NCBI GenBank assembly: GCA_905221605.1
Contig: CAJNDS010002583.1
Location: 60,001 to 124,000, forward strand
Length of the DNA stretch: 64,000 nt
Origin: Symbiodinium natans
Taxonomy: Eukaryota; Sar; Dinophyceae; Suessiales; Symbiodiniaceae
Direction of reading: 5' to 3'
Under the pieces are notes generated by a model that was not told the DNA's origin, searched no databases, and saw only the letters and a program-made list of their open reading frames with translations. This document shows, piece after piece, positions 1 through 10,734 of this stretch. The position numbers and the translations under genes are program-made. The first letter of the stretch is position 1. Each line of letters opens with the position of its first letter.

Positions 1-1200
1 GTTTCAGGGAGCTTTTGTGGGTTTTGGGCGGTTCGACGAACTATGGGGATTAAGGCTTCGTTCCAAAATGGGCCTTGGGGTTGAGGCTTGGGGTTTGCGG
101 CTTCGTTCAAAAAACCACTTACGCCGACAGGGCAGCTCGTGCCGCTGCATGGCCGATGCACTTTTTTGGGGAGATTCTGCGAATATCACGTGCGCCATGC
201 TCGGGAAATTGCGGAATCAGCTTCATGCCGGAGCTCTGAAGGAGGACAAACTAAGGGTTCCACACCGTGGAAATACCGAATCCAATCTTGTCAGTGGCTG
301 AGCGTAACATATCAGGCGTTCAGATCTGATGTGCCCTGCAGACCTCAGGCCCTCCCAATAATTCGTGACCACGCAGATTCAGAGCGAACCTTCTACTGGT
401 AACGCAGGTCTTTTCGCAAGAAGCTCTAACATTGCTGGTATGAAGACTCAACAAAGCCAGGCGGAGGCTGGTCCCCGGCACAAACAGCACCCCCGATCCC
501 ATGGGTCGCGGACCGGGCGCAGCGCTTTGCCCGGATGTTGCCGCGCTGGCACAGGGGACGCACGAAAACTCTGCGGTTCTACGGCATAAGCCACGGTGTG
601 TAGACTGAAGCTCTTAGGGTCAGGTCCACATAGTTGTAGCAGCTTTGCTTCCCTACGCAGTTCCTCGAACCAAGCAACTGTCTGTCCTATTCTCAAAATA
701 ATTTGCCTCTCAAAATCCACTCTTAACAGGAGGCCTGGTTCCATAGATCAGAAGAAGCTGCGAGCTCTCACGTGGCCAAGAGTTTCCACGTAGGGACGAG
801 AGGCTTACGCCACTTTTGAAATGGCCACATCATTTGCGAAACAAAGGCCGCCTACACCCCAAACCCCATGCTGCAAGCATCAGCAGGAGCCCTGCAAATG
901 CCCCTCCCCTGGGTCGTCCGCCCTCACCCTGTCCAGAAGCTTCTGCGACGTGCCTCAGAACATGCGAGCACGCAAGAAGTCAGGGTCCGCCAAGAACTTC
1001 TGTCGTCGCTGTCTCTTCGAGCTGTAGTGTAGACTCCATGCAACTGCAGATGATTCCAAGTTGACACAGCCAAGCGCCCCGCAGTTGCACTCAAACTCAA
1101 ACGGGCTGCCTGTCGAGCCGAGGTCCAGTCTATAGTTGGTCTCACTGCGCAGCCATGCTAAGACATAGAAGTTCGAAGATGCACATTCAAGAGCTTCGGC
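1..1200. other. Unassigned sequence before first array
   Basis: No recognisable gene. Open frames exist on both strands, the longest being minus 448-744 (about 98 codons) and a Cys/Pro-rich plus frame at 821-1027. Neither matches a family I know, and no splice site decides between them. Confidence 0.3.
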
Positions 1201-1228
1201 AAGCGCAGATCCTTTTGAAGAGCCACCG

Positions 1229-1351
1229 AACCCTAAACCCTAAACCCTAAGCCCTAAACCCTAAAACCCTAAAACCCTGATCCCTAAACCCTAAACCCTA
1301 AACCCTAAACCCTAAACCCTAAACCCTAAACCCTAAAACCCTAAAACCCTA
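1229..1351 (-). repeat. Telomere-type array (CCCTAAA)n
   Basis: Near-perfect CCCTAAA units with a few CCCTAAAA and CCCTGAT variants. It is interstitial, with unique sequence on both sides. Confidence 0.95.
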
Positions 1352-1472
1352 AGCCCCAGGCCGAAGCCCGCCCGCCTACCCGGGACTGGCAGCAGGGAGC
1401 CGTCTCCAAACACTCTCGCCGCATGAACCCGGCTCCCTGGAAGCGGTATGTTGATTTTTCCAGCGTATGATG

Positions 1473-1556
1473 GGTTTAGGGTTTAGGGTTTAGGGTTTAG
1501 GGTTTAGGGTTTAGGGTTTAGAGTTTTGGGTTTAGGGTTTTGGGTTTAGGGTTTAG
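1473..1556 (+). repeat. Telomere-type array (TTTAGGG)n
   Basis: TTTAGGG units with TTTTGGG variants. Only about 120 bases separate it from the opposite-facing array at 1229-1351, making an inverted pair around a short unique segment. Confidence 0.95.
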
Positions 1557-1557
1557 G

Positions 1558-2500
1558 GAACACACAACAATATGAAATAAACAATATTAGTAAGAATAAT
1601 AAGACTAATAATCGTAAGGAGGAGAATATGCTAGAGAGTGAATATGGAACACATTACAATAAAGAACCATGAAAGTTAATTAGAGAGAGTAGTCATATGA
1701 TAGAGAGTGTCTCTTTCTACAAGAACAAGAATGACAATGACAACTGACAAACTGAATAGGGCACCTAAACCCTCATGAGACTGTCCTGAGGCTTCAGGGC
1801 CCAGAACTCCTCCGACACTCCATAAAGCCCAAAATCCGCAAAAAACTCCCTCAACCTCCAGACATCTCCGAAACAGCCAAAAATCACCTGAAGCTTCCTG
1901 AACAAAAAACCCTCAAACCCCTTAACGCCCCTTACGCCCCCCAAAAGCCCGAAGCCAAGCCTCGGCAGCACCGGCCAAGGCTGCTAAACCCAGGGCCAGT
2001 GTGCGGCCGCATCGCCCTTCCTCTTCAGGCCCGGTTGAGGTTTCGGGCTCAGGGTTTACATGGTTTAGGGTTGAAGGGCCTAGGGTTCAGGCTAGGGTTT
2101 GGGGGCTTAGGGTAAAATCATGGCCTTAATGGATAAGAGTTTAGGGCTTGGAAGAAGAATCGAAGCTTAAAGGGGGTTGAGGGGTTTAGGAGGTCTGGAG
2201 TTACTTAAGGGTATCAGGAGGTTTATGAACGCAGACAAGGATCTGATGATCGGTTTTGCATCAGGGCGTTTCAACAGCAGCAGCGGTCGGAAATCAGTTG
2301 TAGAAAAACAGGCCTGCTACCAATAAGGTGCACGGGGCAAAGGCTTGTGCGTCATGGCCTTGGCTTTTGCCATTGGGGTGCGTGAGGGTTCTTGACACGG
2401 CTAACAGTGTCACATGCTTCTGGAAACTTTACTCCTCGGCGTATGGACTCCGAAACGGCCTGTCAATTCAGCGACGGCCCAGGCTTCCTCGCTTGTGGGC
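1558..2500. other. AT-rich then degenerate repeat sequence
   Basis: 1560-1750 is AT-rich and low in complexity. 1760-2200 contains decayed TTTAGGG-like words and an open minus frame (1765-1971) with repeat-like composition. No gene is supported. Confidence 0.4.
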
Positions 2501-2501
2501 A

Positions 2502-2596
2502 TCTAAACCCTAAACCCTAAACCCTAAACCCTACACCCTACACCCTACACCCTAAACCCTAAACCCTAAACCCTAAACCCTAAACCCTAAACCCTA
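2502..2596 (-). repeat. Telomere-type array (CCCTAAA)n
   Basis: CCCTAAA units with an internal run of CCCTACA variants. Confidence 0.95.
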
Positions 2597-2599
2597 ATA

Positions 2600-3004
2600 G
2601 GGTTTCGGGCCCAGTGTGCCTTTTGGATGCTGGTGATGCTCGAGCAATGACCCGCCGCCTCGCTGGCCTTGCCAGTGAGGGAGTCTATACTCCCCTTAGA
2701 ACCTTAATGAAAATAAGATTTCTAACATCCTCTTATATAAACAATAATAAGAAAAAATGATTCTCAAGGGGGGTGTAGGATTCTTGAGTCCAGGTTCATT
2801 TCAGGGCTTTCCCTGTGCGGCTTGCATGTGGTTTGAGGAACGATCGCATGACAGCAAGAGGAAGGAAATGTCGAATATCTGCGCGTACACCTCGGGGGCC
2901 AAGGTCCTTTGAACACTCAAGCTCAGGCCCAAGAAGATACAAAGAGCACGCACTCCGGGTCCAAGCTTCACTTCACACTCAGGGCACGCTAATCCTTACG
3001 TCGG
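2600..3004. other. Unassigned sequence
   Basis: No gene recognised. A 65-codon plus frame (2815-3012) has no supporting features. Confidence 0.3.
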
Positions 3005-3074
3005 TATTCTAAGGGAATCCTACTACTTGGGGGTCTTTTTTTGGGGGGCTCCCAGGAGATTGTCGTAAACCCCC
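3005..3074. mobile_element. Family A element, decayed copy
   Basis: Shares the family A core AAGGGAATCCTACTA and the terminal word CGTAAACCCCC with full copies elsewhere (for example 47716-47808). The left end is eroded. Confidence 0.5.
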
Positions 3075-4285
3075 TTATCAACCCTAAGTCCTAAACTCAG
3101 TGTATCTCTCTCGGGACCCTAATTGAGAAGACTGGCCGTGTGGTTCCCCAAATTAGGGCTTCCGCTTTGGCGAGCCACGATGATACGTGCTCGTAAAGTT
3201 AGGTAACTGCCCAGAAGGAAACCCAAACCCCAAAACCCCATATTTTTCAGGCCTTGGCCGCCGCGATGGCGAACTGGCGCGCTGAAGAGGCGGAGAGCTG
3301 CGCGCATTGCGCGTTGATCCTTTCCTCCGGGGTCTACTGGGCCCCTGACCAGGATGGGCTGTTGGGCCCAAAAAACCCCCACAATCAACCCTAGAAAGGG
3401 CCTGTTTAGGGGGTTACAGGGTATAGTACCCTCTGTAGCTATCGCACAAGCAGGTGATGCTAGGCTTTGTAGACCAAAGAACATTACTTGGCTGCACTCA
3501 GGAGGGTAGCTATAAATTAAACTTTTAGCTGCCTGAATAAGAAACCCAATAAACCCAAAAAAGGTAAGGATCTAAAGTTACAGTAAATTACCACAAAGAT
3601 TAGATTTTCGGCTCCTTTGCATGGGGGGGAACGGACATGAGACCGCAGCTCCCGAACAGGTCAAGCGGCCCTAAAACCCGAAAGCAGACCAGAGCTTGAC
3701 CTTACGTGCCCTGCTAAACGCAAGGTTTAGGGTTTAGGGTTTAGGGTTTGGGGTATTGGGTATAGGGTTTAGGGCCAAGAGTAACCTAGGAATGAAAAGG
3801 GTGACCTTTGTGGTTTGATTTGACGGGGCTTGTAAGTAAAAAGAGGAAAGGGATTAAGTTCACAAGTAGCTTGCCCAACACTTGGGACCTTCTCGAAGTG
3901 CGTCAACTTCGCAATCTTTTCTGGCTCCTGACGCGCGACAATCCACATGCCTAGACCTGCTGTTTAGGGTTTAGGGTTTAGGAGTTTAGGAGTTTAGGGT
4001 TTAGGGTTGAACTGAACACAGGTTGAGTTTATGCATCCCGTGGCCACAGACCAGGACAAACCAAACAAGGGCATCTATTGCATCACAACAGCAGATCGTG
4101 TCGCTGTTTGGTTTTCTATATTTGCCCTAAACCCACAAGCTGAAACCCTGAGACTTTTAACATTGAACTGCAGCATGCGTGTGGAGTACGGAGCAGAGCA
4201 TCAGATTGCAGAGCTAAGCCATTTGTCGACGTTTGTTGCACCCGTATTGACTCACGACCAGCATATTCTTTGTCATGTTCGCACA
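3075..4285. other. Intergenic or intronic sequence with short repeats
   Basis: Holds two short TTTAGGG stretches (about 3724-3770 and 3963-4008) and a family B copy. Open frames at 3119-3484 (minus) and 4031-4291 (plus) run into repeats and are not recognised. Confidence 0.35.
3775..3837 (+). mobile_element. Family B repeat copy
   Basis: Begins CCAAGAGTAACCTAGGAATG and shares an internal AGGGTG(A/C)CCTTT segment with copies at 27124, 32451 and 35536. No clear inverted termini are visible in this copy. Confidence 0.6.
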
Positions 4286-4352
4286 CCCTAAACCCTAAAC
4301 CCTAAACCCTAAACCCTAAACCCTAAACCCTAAACCCTAAACCCTAAACCCT
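4286..4352 (-). repeat. Telomere-type array (CCCTAAA)n
   Basis: About nine perfect CCCTAAA units. Confidence 0.95.
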
Positions 4353-4359
4353 TCGGAGG

Positions 4360-5080
4360 TAAGCTTAATATACAACCGACTCCTACTTCAAGAGGGGCAA
4401 CAAGAGGGCACCTAAGAGAATCCCACGTCATGTTCTGTCAACGTTTACAAGGCTGGGCTTTCGTACCGTTTCACCGCATCGCATCGGCGTGAGGCTCCTC
4501 CTTATCGTCGTCGTCGGCGGATTTCTATACCGCTCAGCATCCTCTGAGCTTGCCGTGGGCGCCGAACGCACGACCGCATTGCGCATGCTGATCTCTTGAA
4601 AAATCGAAAAAAAGGGTCGCGGAGACGATGCATCTGTGCTTCTTTCTACGTTCTGGGTCCTGGTCATGGCTCCGAGCACACAGCGCGCATCCACCTCCTA
4701 CTAACTGCTCACCCATCTTTCCGTGACCCGGGTGCTGTGGCACATCTTCTCAGGGTGCATGGTGCATACCTTTTCCAATCACACGTTCTTAGTGAACACG
4801 GAGCCTCAGACCGTTTGGAGCAGATCGCTGCAGCGGTGCAGTAGTGGGTTCCGGATATTTCAAAGTGGACCCGTTCCTGAATAAGATCCAATCCCAGAGG
4901 TCTGGGGTTTTAGTGCGAAACCCCAAAACTGCCGGATCATTCGCAGGCAAATAGATTAAAGCTAGAACGAAAAATAAACTGCCCAAACTCCAGTCTATTC
5001 AGGTGCAACAGACCCCTCTTTTAGACTGCGACCCGACTCCCAGTCCAGCGCCCCAAGGCAGGAGAAATTCGCGGCGTTGT
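4360..5080. other. Unassigned sequence
   Basis: Several overlapping open frames on both strands (4428-4694, 4596-4844, 4789-4986), none recognisable. A G-run at about 5131-5142 is near the end. Confidence 0.3.
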
Positions 5081-5239
5081 AGGTGTTGAAGCCCGCAGCC
5101 GCAATCTCGGCACATTTTGCGCGGGGCTGGTGGGGGGGGGGGGGTGGGGTGTCTTCTTTCTGGGTCGATGCTCTCGGTGTTTTCCCGAAGCCGACATGCA
5201 TTTTCCCGATTCGTGTCGACCGCTGTTGCTTTCTCATGG

Positions 5240-5524
5240 CCTGTGGTGCCAACGGGCGCCTTCAACATGCAACCTGCGAGTCAAAACCCGAACCCGAAAA
5301 TCTTTCACCCACGTTTTGGGCAAAGCAGCAGCTTCGTGCTCGGCCAGCAGATGAGTCAGGGCGAGTGGCTACTGCAGGAGATTTATTTACACCTGATTTT
5401 GGCGGGATCCTGCAGGGACTGTTTCTCATGCGAAGACTGCAGGTCGGAAACTGTTTGCACAGTCCAACGCAGCTACAGACACATGCAAAGCATTGCCTCA
5501 GCAAGTCCGTGGTTTGCTCTGGGC
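5240..5524 (+). CDS. Coding-like island, unknown protein
   Basis: Two overlapping plus frames stay open until they meet the TTTAGGG array at 5526. One has a balanced amino-acid mix with a Cys pair (CRDCFSCEDC). No family is recognised and no splice sites are fixed. It could be an exon ending at the array or chance. Confidence 0.25.
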
Positions 5525-5525
5525 A

Positions 5526-5596
5526 GTTTAGGGTTTAGGGTTTAGGGTTTAGGGTTTAGGGTTTAGGGTTTAGGGTTTAGGGTTTAGGGTTTAGGG
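5526..5596 (+). repeat. Telomere-type array (TTTAGGG)n
   Basis: About ten perfect TTTAGGG units. Confidence 0.95.
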
Positions 5597-6235
5597 CAAA
5601 CCGGTGATGCTCATCTGATGCCCCTGGATTCGAGCCTGGCGACAAGAATCATGAACCTGGAGTAGTCTATCAGGGGCCGATCTGCTGCGTTTGTTGCACG
5701 AAGACATAACAGCAACTTTTCAGGAGCCAAGTCGCAAAAAACACGTGTGCTGCACAGCAAGAAGCGGCAGGCAAACACATCTACAAACTTGTTATTACAG
5801 ACATGCAAATTTGACCCATTCATACCCACTCTAAAACACAGCATACTGTGATTCCTCTGCCAGCCACAATTTAATCACTGCACTCTGAGTGTCCCACGTA
5901 TCCCGCAGCGCCCAGCACCTCCCCGACGCAGGAACCATATTGGGCTGGAGGCTGCGGAAGATCAGCGGCCGTGGCACCCTGCGGCAGACGTCAAGCGTTG
6001 TCTGTTTGGTGTGGTGCGGTGTGGGGTGTAAACTAGTGCGAGCATGTCTACATGTGTGTGTGTGCGCGTCTTTGTGACCGGCGCATACAACCCTTCCTTT
6101 CATTTTGTTACACCATTCCTGTTGTGTCTGGCGGAAAGGTGGACCCCAACCATTTTGGATCATCTTCATCCTGTTCTTGTGCGTGCAGGCAATGTCTTGG
6201 TGTCTGCACGCGCAAGCACCAAACACCTGGATCAT
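5597..6235. other. Unassigned sequence with GT-rich patch
   Basis: Contains a TGTGTG-rich patch near 6048-6068. Long open frames here run through the neighbouring triplet repeat and are artefacts of it. Confidence 0.35.
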
Positions 6236-6280
6236 CAACATCGCTATCATCGCTATCATCATCATCATCGTCATCATCGA

Positions 6281-6329
<49 letters not shown>

Positions 6330-6376
6330 GCCATCATCGCCATCATCGCCATCATCATCACCACCACCACCACCAG
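6236..6376 (+). repeat. Trinucleotide microsatellite (CAT)n
   Basis: Long run of CAT/ATC units with CGC interruptions, ending in CAC units. All three frames stay open (poly-His, poly-Ser, poly-Ile; poly-Asp or poly-Met on minus), so the long frames across it are not evidence for a protein. Confidence 0.95.
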
Positions 6377-6569
6377 TGGAAAGGACTCGTTTGAGGCAGT
6401 TGTGTGATGGTCTTAGGTGCCGCAGCATGCCATTTTTTGATCAACATACTAGTTCGCCGTACAAATACGGGTCTTGACTAGCAGGGGTTCAGGGTTGAGC
6501 GCCAGCATCGATCAAAGGCTGAGGGGTTTCGAGCCACAACAGGCTTGTCACTCCCGAAGCCTAAGACCC

Positions 6570-6842
6570 ATGTCGAAAACCCGGCGGAAACCCGAGAAGG
6601 CAGAAAAAGGTAGAAGCCGGTACTTGTAAAGCCCTAACCTTCCAACCCTTACCCTTAGGCTCAACATAGCCCAAAAAACTTTATGAAAGAAGGCCTTTGG
6701 GCCCTAAAAGCCTTAAAACAAGAGTCCTTAGAGCCTTAGGGTTATTGCATTGGCCGAGATCCCGGCGCAAGTTCGTGCTGCACCAGAGATGGCGCCGAGC
6801 CTGGAGGTGCGGTGGTTGGAAGCCCGAACTTTCACAGTTTGA
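6570..6842 (+). CDS. Small two-exon gene model, unknown protein
   Basis: Exon 1 is 6570-6619, starting at an ATG (MSKTRRKPEK, very basic). Exon 2 is 6740-6842, ending in TGA. The 120-base intron has a GT donor (AGCCG|GTACTT) and an AG acceptor (GCCTTAG|GG), and joining the exons keeps one open frame of 50 codons (for example ALAEIPAQVR). The intron body is mostly a family F element (6651-6741). The model could instead be the first exons of a longer gene that continues through 6938-7195. No family recognised; strand and start are inferred from splice fit. Confidence 0.4.
6651..6741 (+). mobile_element. Family F element
   Basis: Starts CCCTTAGGCTCAA, ends GAGCCTTAGGG (near inverted repeats) and shares the internal word AAGGCCTTTGGGCCC with the copy at 23279-23381. 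It supplies the AG acceptor of the 6620-6739 intron. Confidence 0.7.
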
Positions 6843-6872
6843 TAGGGGCTTAGAGTTTCCTGCTTGCGGCAT

Positions 6873-6936
6873 GGTTTAGGGTTTAGGGTTTAGGGTTTAG
6901 GATTTAGGGTTTAGGGTTTAGGGTTTAGGGTTTAGG
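6873..6936 (+). repeat. Telomere-type array (TTTAGGG)n
   Basis: Nine units; the last TTTAG directly precedes GCTTCTCACC, where a coding-like island begins. Confidence 0.95.
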
Positions 6937-6937
6937 C

Positions 6938-7050
6938 TTCTCACCAAAGTCGTGACCGGCACAGTGGGTGGAGCCATAGACCCCCTCTCAGGCTTGCACA
7001 TGGCATCGATGGCCCAGCCCATTCCTGGCACAAGCACTCAATCCTCCCAT
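6938..7050 (+). CDS. Coding-like exon after telomeric array
   Basis: The plus frame reads smoothly (LLTKVVTGTVGGAIDPLSG...). If the preceding GTTTAG|GC is the splice acceptor, the telomere repeat itself supplies it. The minus strand is also open, so strand is not certain. Unknown protein. Confidence 0.35.
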
Positions 7051-7088
7051 ATACTATACACTTGAATACTTAAACTCTTGTTTTGTAG

Positions 7089-7195
7089 GAGGACCCGCCT
7101 TCAATACGATTGGCGCAGAGGAAGAAGTTCCGCAGCCCAGAGTCCTGCAGCGCGGCACGGCATGCAAAAACGCGCAAGTCTGCAGCAGCCTGCAG
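7089..7195 (+). CDS. Coding-like exon with canonical splice sites
   Basis: The acceptor TTTTGTAG|GAGG follows a T-rich run and the donor is CTGCAG|GTATGC. Length 107 gives phase 2 in, phase 0 out. The translation contains EEEVPQPRVLQRGTACK. Plausibly the same gene as 6570-7050. Confidence 0.4.
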
Positions 7196-7319
7196 GTATG
7201 CAAGACAGCCGGACATAAAAAAACTCATCGCGCAGCCGCCTGAGAAATCATGGCGTTTGACTAGTTGGGTGCTGATTGGGGCTCTCAGGTCTATCCTTGC
7301 GGTTGGGGTTACACCCTGA

Positions 7320-7370
7320 ACCCTGAACCCTCAACCCTAAAACCCTAAACGGCCCTTGTAGGGTGTCTAT
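7320..7370. repeat. Degenerate CCCTAAA-like stretch
   Basis: CCCTGAA, CCCTCAA and CCCTAAA variants. Confidence 0.6.
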
Positions 7371-7544
7371 TAAATATGCTACCATACATCCCTCATAGTT
7401 TAGGGTACCAAAAGGGCCAACAACTTGGATCAACCTCCAGTTCCCATAGCTTAAAGACTGAGAAAACCCGATGCACTTATACACACCTATTCAGGAAAGC
7501 AAAGCCCGGAACGCGAAACCCGTTAGGCATTTACACCCCTCGAA

Positions 7545-7850
7545 AAGGCTGTGTACTGCACAGCGCCTGCGGGCAAAACGCATCCAGCTCGCTGGCGAAC
7601 CGTGAGAAGTGTGCGGCGTTCCTCACCTGGACAAGCAGCAGTGCTGGCTACACGTCCGGGTTTGAGTTTCATGCACACAAAATTGCTCGCGCTCAGCCCG
7701 CGACAGCGTTCGTGACAGCAGACGCGCATTTGATGTCGTCCTTAGCGAGCTACGCAGCCCTCGCCCTGGTCTACCTGGTGGCACCCACTAATCTACTGGC
7801 ACCCTAAACCCTAAACCCTAAACCCATCAGGCCATCTTCGAGGACTAGCG
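7545..7850 (+). CDS. Coding-like island, possible gene 3' end
   Basis: An open plus frame with natural composition (SSLANREKCAAFLTW..., ALALVYLVAP) runs to a short CCCTAAA array at 7802-7826. After it, CATCAG|GCCATCTTC continues AIFED and a TAG near 7847. A donor at CTACCTG|GTGGCA would join these. Speculative; the minus strand is also partly open. Confidence 0.3.
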
Positions 7851-8220
7851 ATGGCTTGCAGTTGCAGGCAACTGCAGGCTGGTCCCCGCACGCCAACATT
7901 CAAGACTCTGAGCCGTTGAATTTCTTGCATTCCAAACATGCAGACACACACACACACGTCTAAACTTCTTAAAGTTCTGGGTGCCAATGAGTGCAACAAT
8001 CCCTTTCTGCGACGTCTAGTGTGATAAACAACAGTAATCGTGCTGAAGCTGAAGTTCCCTAAGCCGCCTAAGCCCATTTGCTGGCACTGAGAGCCCGAGC
8101 GATGCGGTCCTTCCCGCAGTAGTCTGCCGATGTCTCAAGGTGCCTTGCGAACCCACCACATGAACAAGTATTTAATCGCGCCATTATTGCAGGGGGTTGA
8201 GGGTTTAGGGTTTATCAGTC

Positions 8221-8300
8221 TTACTAGCTGACGGTTCATGAGCAGTTCCAAGTAGGGTTATGACTAACTGAACTAAGGTAACGATATGGGTTACGTGATT
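8221..8300. mobile_element. Family C element, decayed copy
   Basis: CTAGCTGACGGTTCATGAGC resembles the family C end CTACTTGAAGGTTCATGGG, with an internal GTAGGGTTATGA. Confidence 0.45.
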
Positions 8301-8955
8301 TTCCACCCTCCTTCTAACTGCCCTTGACACGCCACCTGCTCTGTAGGGAAGCAGCCGAGGCCCAGGCGTTCCTACAGAGGCGAGATCGCGGATAAAGCCC
8401 AAAACGCTCCGAGCACACATCCTCAGTGCACAAAAACTCGAACACATAAAATATCAAAGCCTCATTCTTTGGGCAAACTGGGGGGGGGGGGGGGGGGACA
8501 AGGTTGAAATTCTGCAACAGCGTAGGTTCGTAGATCCCAAAGAGTCATCGCTTTTGTGTCTTTCACTGTGTAGGGTTTAGAGTTTCGGAATTAGGGTTTA
8601 GGACTTAGGGTTTAGTGGCACCGTGTCGGGGACACGAAGCGGGACTGGTGCGGGAGCACGAGATCAACTGCTGGGGAACCAATATCATGTTATCAGTTGA
8701 ACATAGAACTACTGCCATCTGCATTGTGCTTCATTCCTATATTAAAAAAAGCATTCTGATGTTGCTATGTCCTTCTGTTTTATTGATTGCATCACTATAT
8801 ATATGTATATATATATATATATTACGGGATCATCTTAATTTACAAGTCCCTGGAGGCCAGGTGCCCAGCGGGCCCCGGAGGGACGGATCGAGCGCGATCT
8901 GAGGTCGGCGGTGGCTTGGTGCTTCCAGGGTTTACAGAGGCACCAGGTGTCGAGT
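8301..8955. other. Unassigned sequence with G-run and AT repeat
   Basis: G19 at about 8480-8498 and a short (TA)n near 8796-8822. No gene supported. Confidence 0.4.
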
Positions 8956-8969
8956 CGTAAAGGGTTTGC

Positions 8970-9036
8970 ATGTTTAGGGTCTAGGGTTTAGGGTTTAAGG
9001 TTTAGGGTTTAAGGTTTAGGGTTTAGGGTTTAGGGT
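8970..9036 (+). repeat. Telomere-type array (TTTAGGG)n
   Basis: TTTAGGG with TTTAAGG variants. Confidence 0.9.
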
Positions 9037-9213
9037 AAGAGTTAAGAGCTTAGCATCTTTTTGGTTCCAACAGGGCCCGAAGCTCCCTGTTGGGGATGGA
9101 GGTGCGAGTTTTCGCTGTGGGGTTGCAGGGTTGTTTCGGCTTTGTGTGTCCGGAGTCTGCGTGTGAGGGGCTTGGGTTTTGTGCTTTGCGGCGCCCTATC
9201 CCCCTCAATCCAA

Positions 9214-9288
9214 AAAACCCTAAACCCTAAACCCTAAGCCCTGAACCCTAAACCCTAAACCCTAAGCCCTAAACCCTAAACCCTAAAA
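9214..9288 (-). repeat. Telomere-type array (CCCTAAA)n
   Basis: CCCTAAA with CCCTAAG variants. A plus coding-like frame (MPLTPDKDLLPPP...) follows at about 9289-9381 and ends in TAA. Confidence 0.9.
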
Positions 9289-9589
9289 CGGCGCCTCCCT
9301 GAGGACTCGAGAATGCCGCTTACTCCGGACAAGGACCTCTTGCCACCTCCCTGTGCTCATACAGCCAAGTACAGCCGTTTCTAAGAAGAATTCAGCACAC
9401 TCCAAACCTATAACCCTTATTTAGGGTTTAGGGTTTAGGGTTTAGGCACCCATGAAAGGAGAATATAAGGAAGGATTTTACCATACCCCTTAAGTTCTTC
9501 AAGGGGTATGCCCAAGGGGTATGTTGAATATTTCTTAGATCGTTGGGAAGCCTTGAGGATTCCCGAAGGCCTGGCAACTTTAACCCACC

Positions 9590-9840
9590 AAACCTCACAC
9601 CAGGATTACCTCAAGCCTCACACCTGAACCTTCCAACCTGACCCTGACACCTGAAGCTCAAACCAAAACCGCAAACTCTGTAAACCTTAAAGCCCCAAAA
9701 GCCTACAAACCCCAAAACCTTACAAACCTACAAGCCCTAAATCCCTAAAGCGCCAAAACCCTATAATCCCTATAAACCCTAGAAACCCTATAAACCCTAA
9801 AGCCCTATAAACCCTATAAACCCTATACACCCTCAAGCCC
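9590..9840 (-). repeat. Degenerate CCCTA(T)AAA tract
   Basis: Loose repeats of AAACCCTATAAACCC, CTACAAACC and similar, probably a decayed telomere-type array. Confidence 0.6.
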
Positions 9841-9849
9841 CAGTTCATC

Positions 9850-9944
9850 CCAAAACATCAGAAACCCGAAGAACCAGCCGTCTGGATCTCTCTGGGGCCC
9901 TTCGCTGGCTTCTTTCTGAATCCTATGCCCAGCGAGCCTCAGAT
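9850..9944 (+). CDS. Coding-like island, unknown protein
   Basis: The plus frame (HQKPEEPAVWISLGPFAGFF...) is open and lies between a decayed array and a TTTAGGG array at 9947. The antisense frame is also open. Not recognised. Confidence 0.3.
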
Positions 9945-10101
9945 GTTTAGGGTTTAGGGTTTAGGGCGGATCCAAAGAAACGAGACGGCTTGCTGAATAG
10001 TTTCCCGTAGAACCAACACTGACATAACTTTTGTACATGCCCTTCCTGTGGGCGCTATACTACACCCTAAGCCCTAAACAACAAACCCTAAACCCTAAAA
10101 T

Positions 10102-10209
10102 GAGGGTTTACGAAAATAAGGGACCCCGAAAATAGTACCCCAAGTAGTAGGATTCCCTTACAATAAGGGGCACCCCCAATAAGGCACCCCCAATTTCGGG
10201 AAACCCCCC
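10102..10209 (+). mobile_element. Family A element, full-length copy
   Basis: Left end GAGGGTTTACGAAAATAAGG, right end CAATTTCGGGAAACCCCCC, with the internal GTAGTAGGATTCCCTTA core. Inverted termini of about 16 bases. Confidence 0.8.
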
Positions 10210-10459
10210 GCCCCCCCCCCCCCCCCCAGTATAGCACAGTAGGTCCAGGGATTGATGTCTGCAACGTATCCAAACCTCCTGGGTCCTTGTTGCATCTGCG
10301 AAAGATTGGCACGTCTAGGCACAAGCTTTACTTCATTCTTCGGGCCATGCCTCTGATCTTGTTGCGGAGCTTGGGCTTGGAGGTTGTTTGGGTACATCAC
10401 TAAACCCTTGACCCTAAACCCTATAAACCCTAAACCCTTAGCCTAAACCCTGAACCCTG

Positions 10460-10620
10460 AACCAGTGCAAAAACGCGGCAGGTAACGTATTCTCTTGCAG
10501 CCACGCCGCTAATCTTTGCGCCGTCGACGTAGCTCCTGAGATCGCACTCTACCATGGCGCTGGTCACCTGCACAGCATAGCGTGGGTTTCCCTACACCCC
10601 CCTCCCCCCCCTACATTCCC
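10460..10620 (+). CDS. Coding-like island, unknown protein
   Basis: Plus frame from ACCAG|TGC is open for about 50 codons (DVAPEIALYHGAGHLHSIAW) until a C-rich run. A minus frame is also open. Unknown family. Confidence 0.3.
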
Positions 10621-10734
10621 CCCTGAAAAATCCTTAATCTGGCTTCCCTAGATAGCCTTACTTGTGAAGGGGGAACCTGGCGGGGGGGTGGTGTATAGAG
10701 GGGGGGATAGCAGGGGAACCCATGAAGCATAGCT

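Noticed and set aside
1229-1556. CRISPR array
   Set aside because: The repeats are contiguous 7-base units without spacers, and the surrounding features are eukaryotic.
6108-6428. Long frames encoding poly-His, poly-Ser, poly-Ile or poly-Asp
   Set aside because: All frames on both strands are open because the tract is a (CAT)n microsatellite. Openness here is not evidence of a gene.
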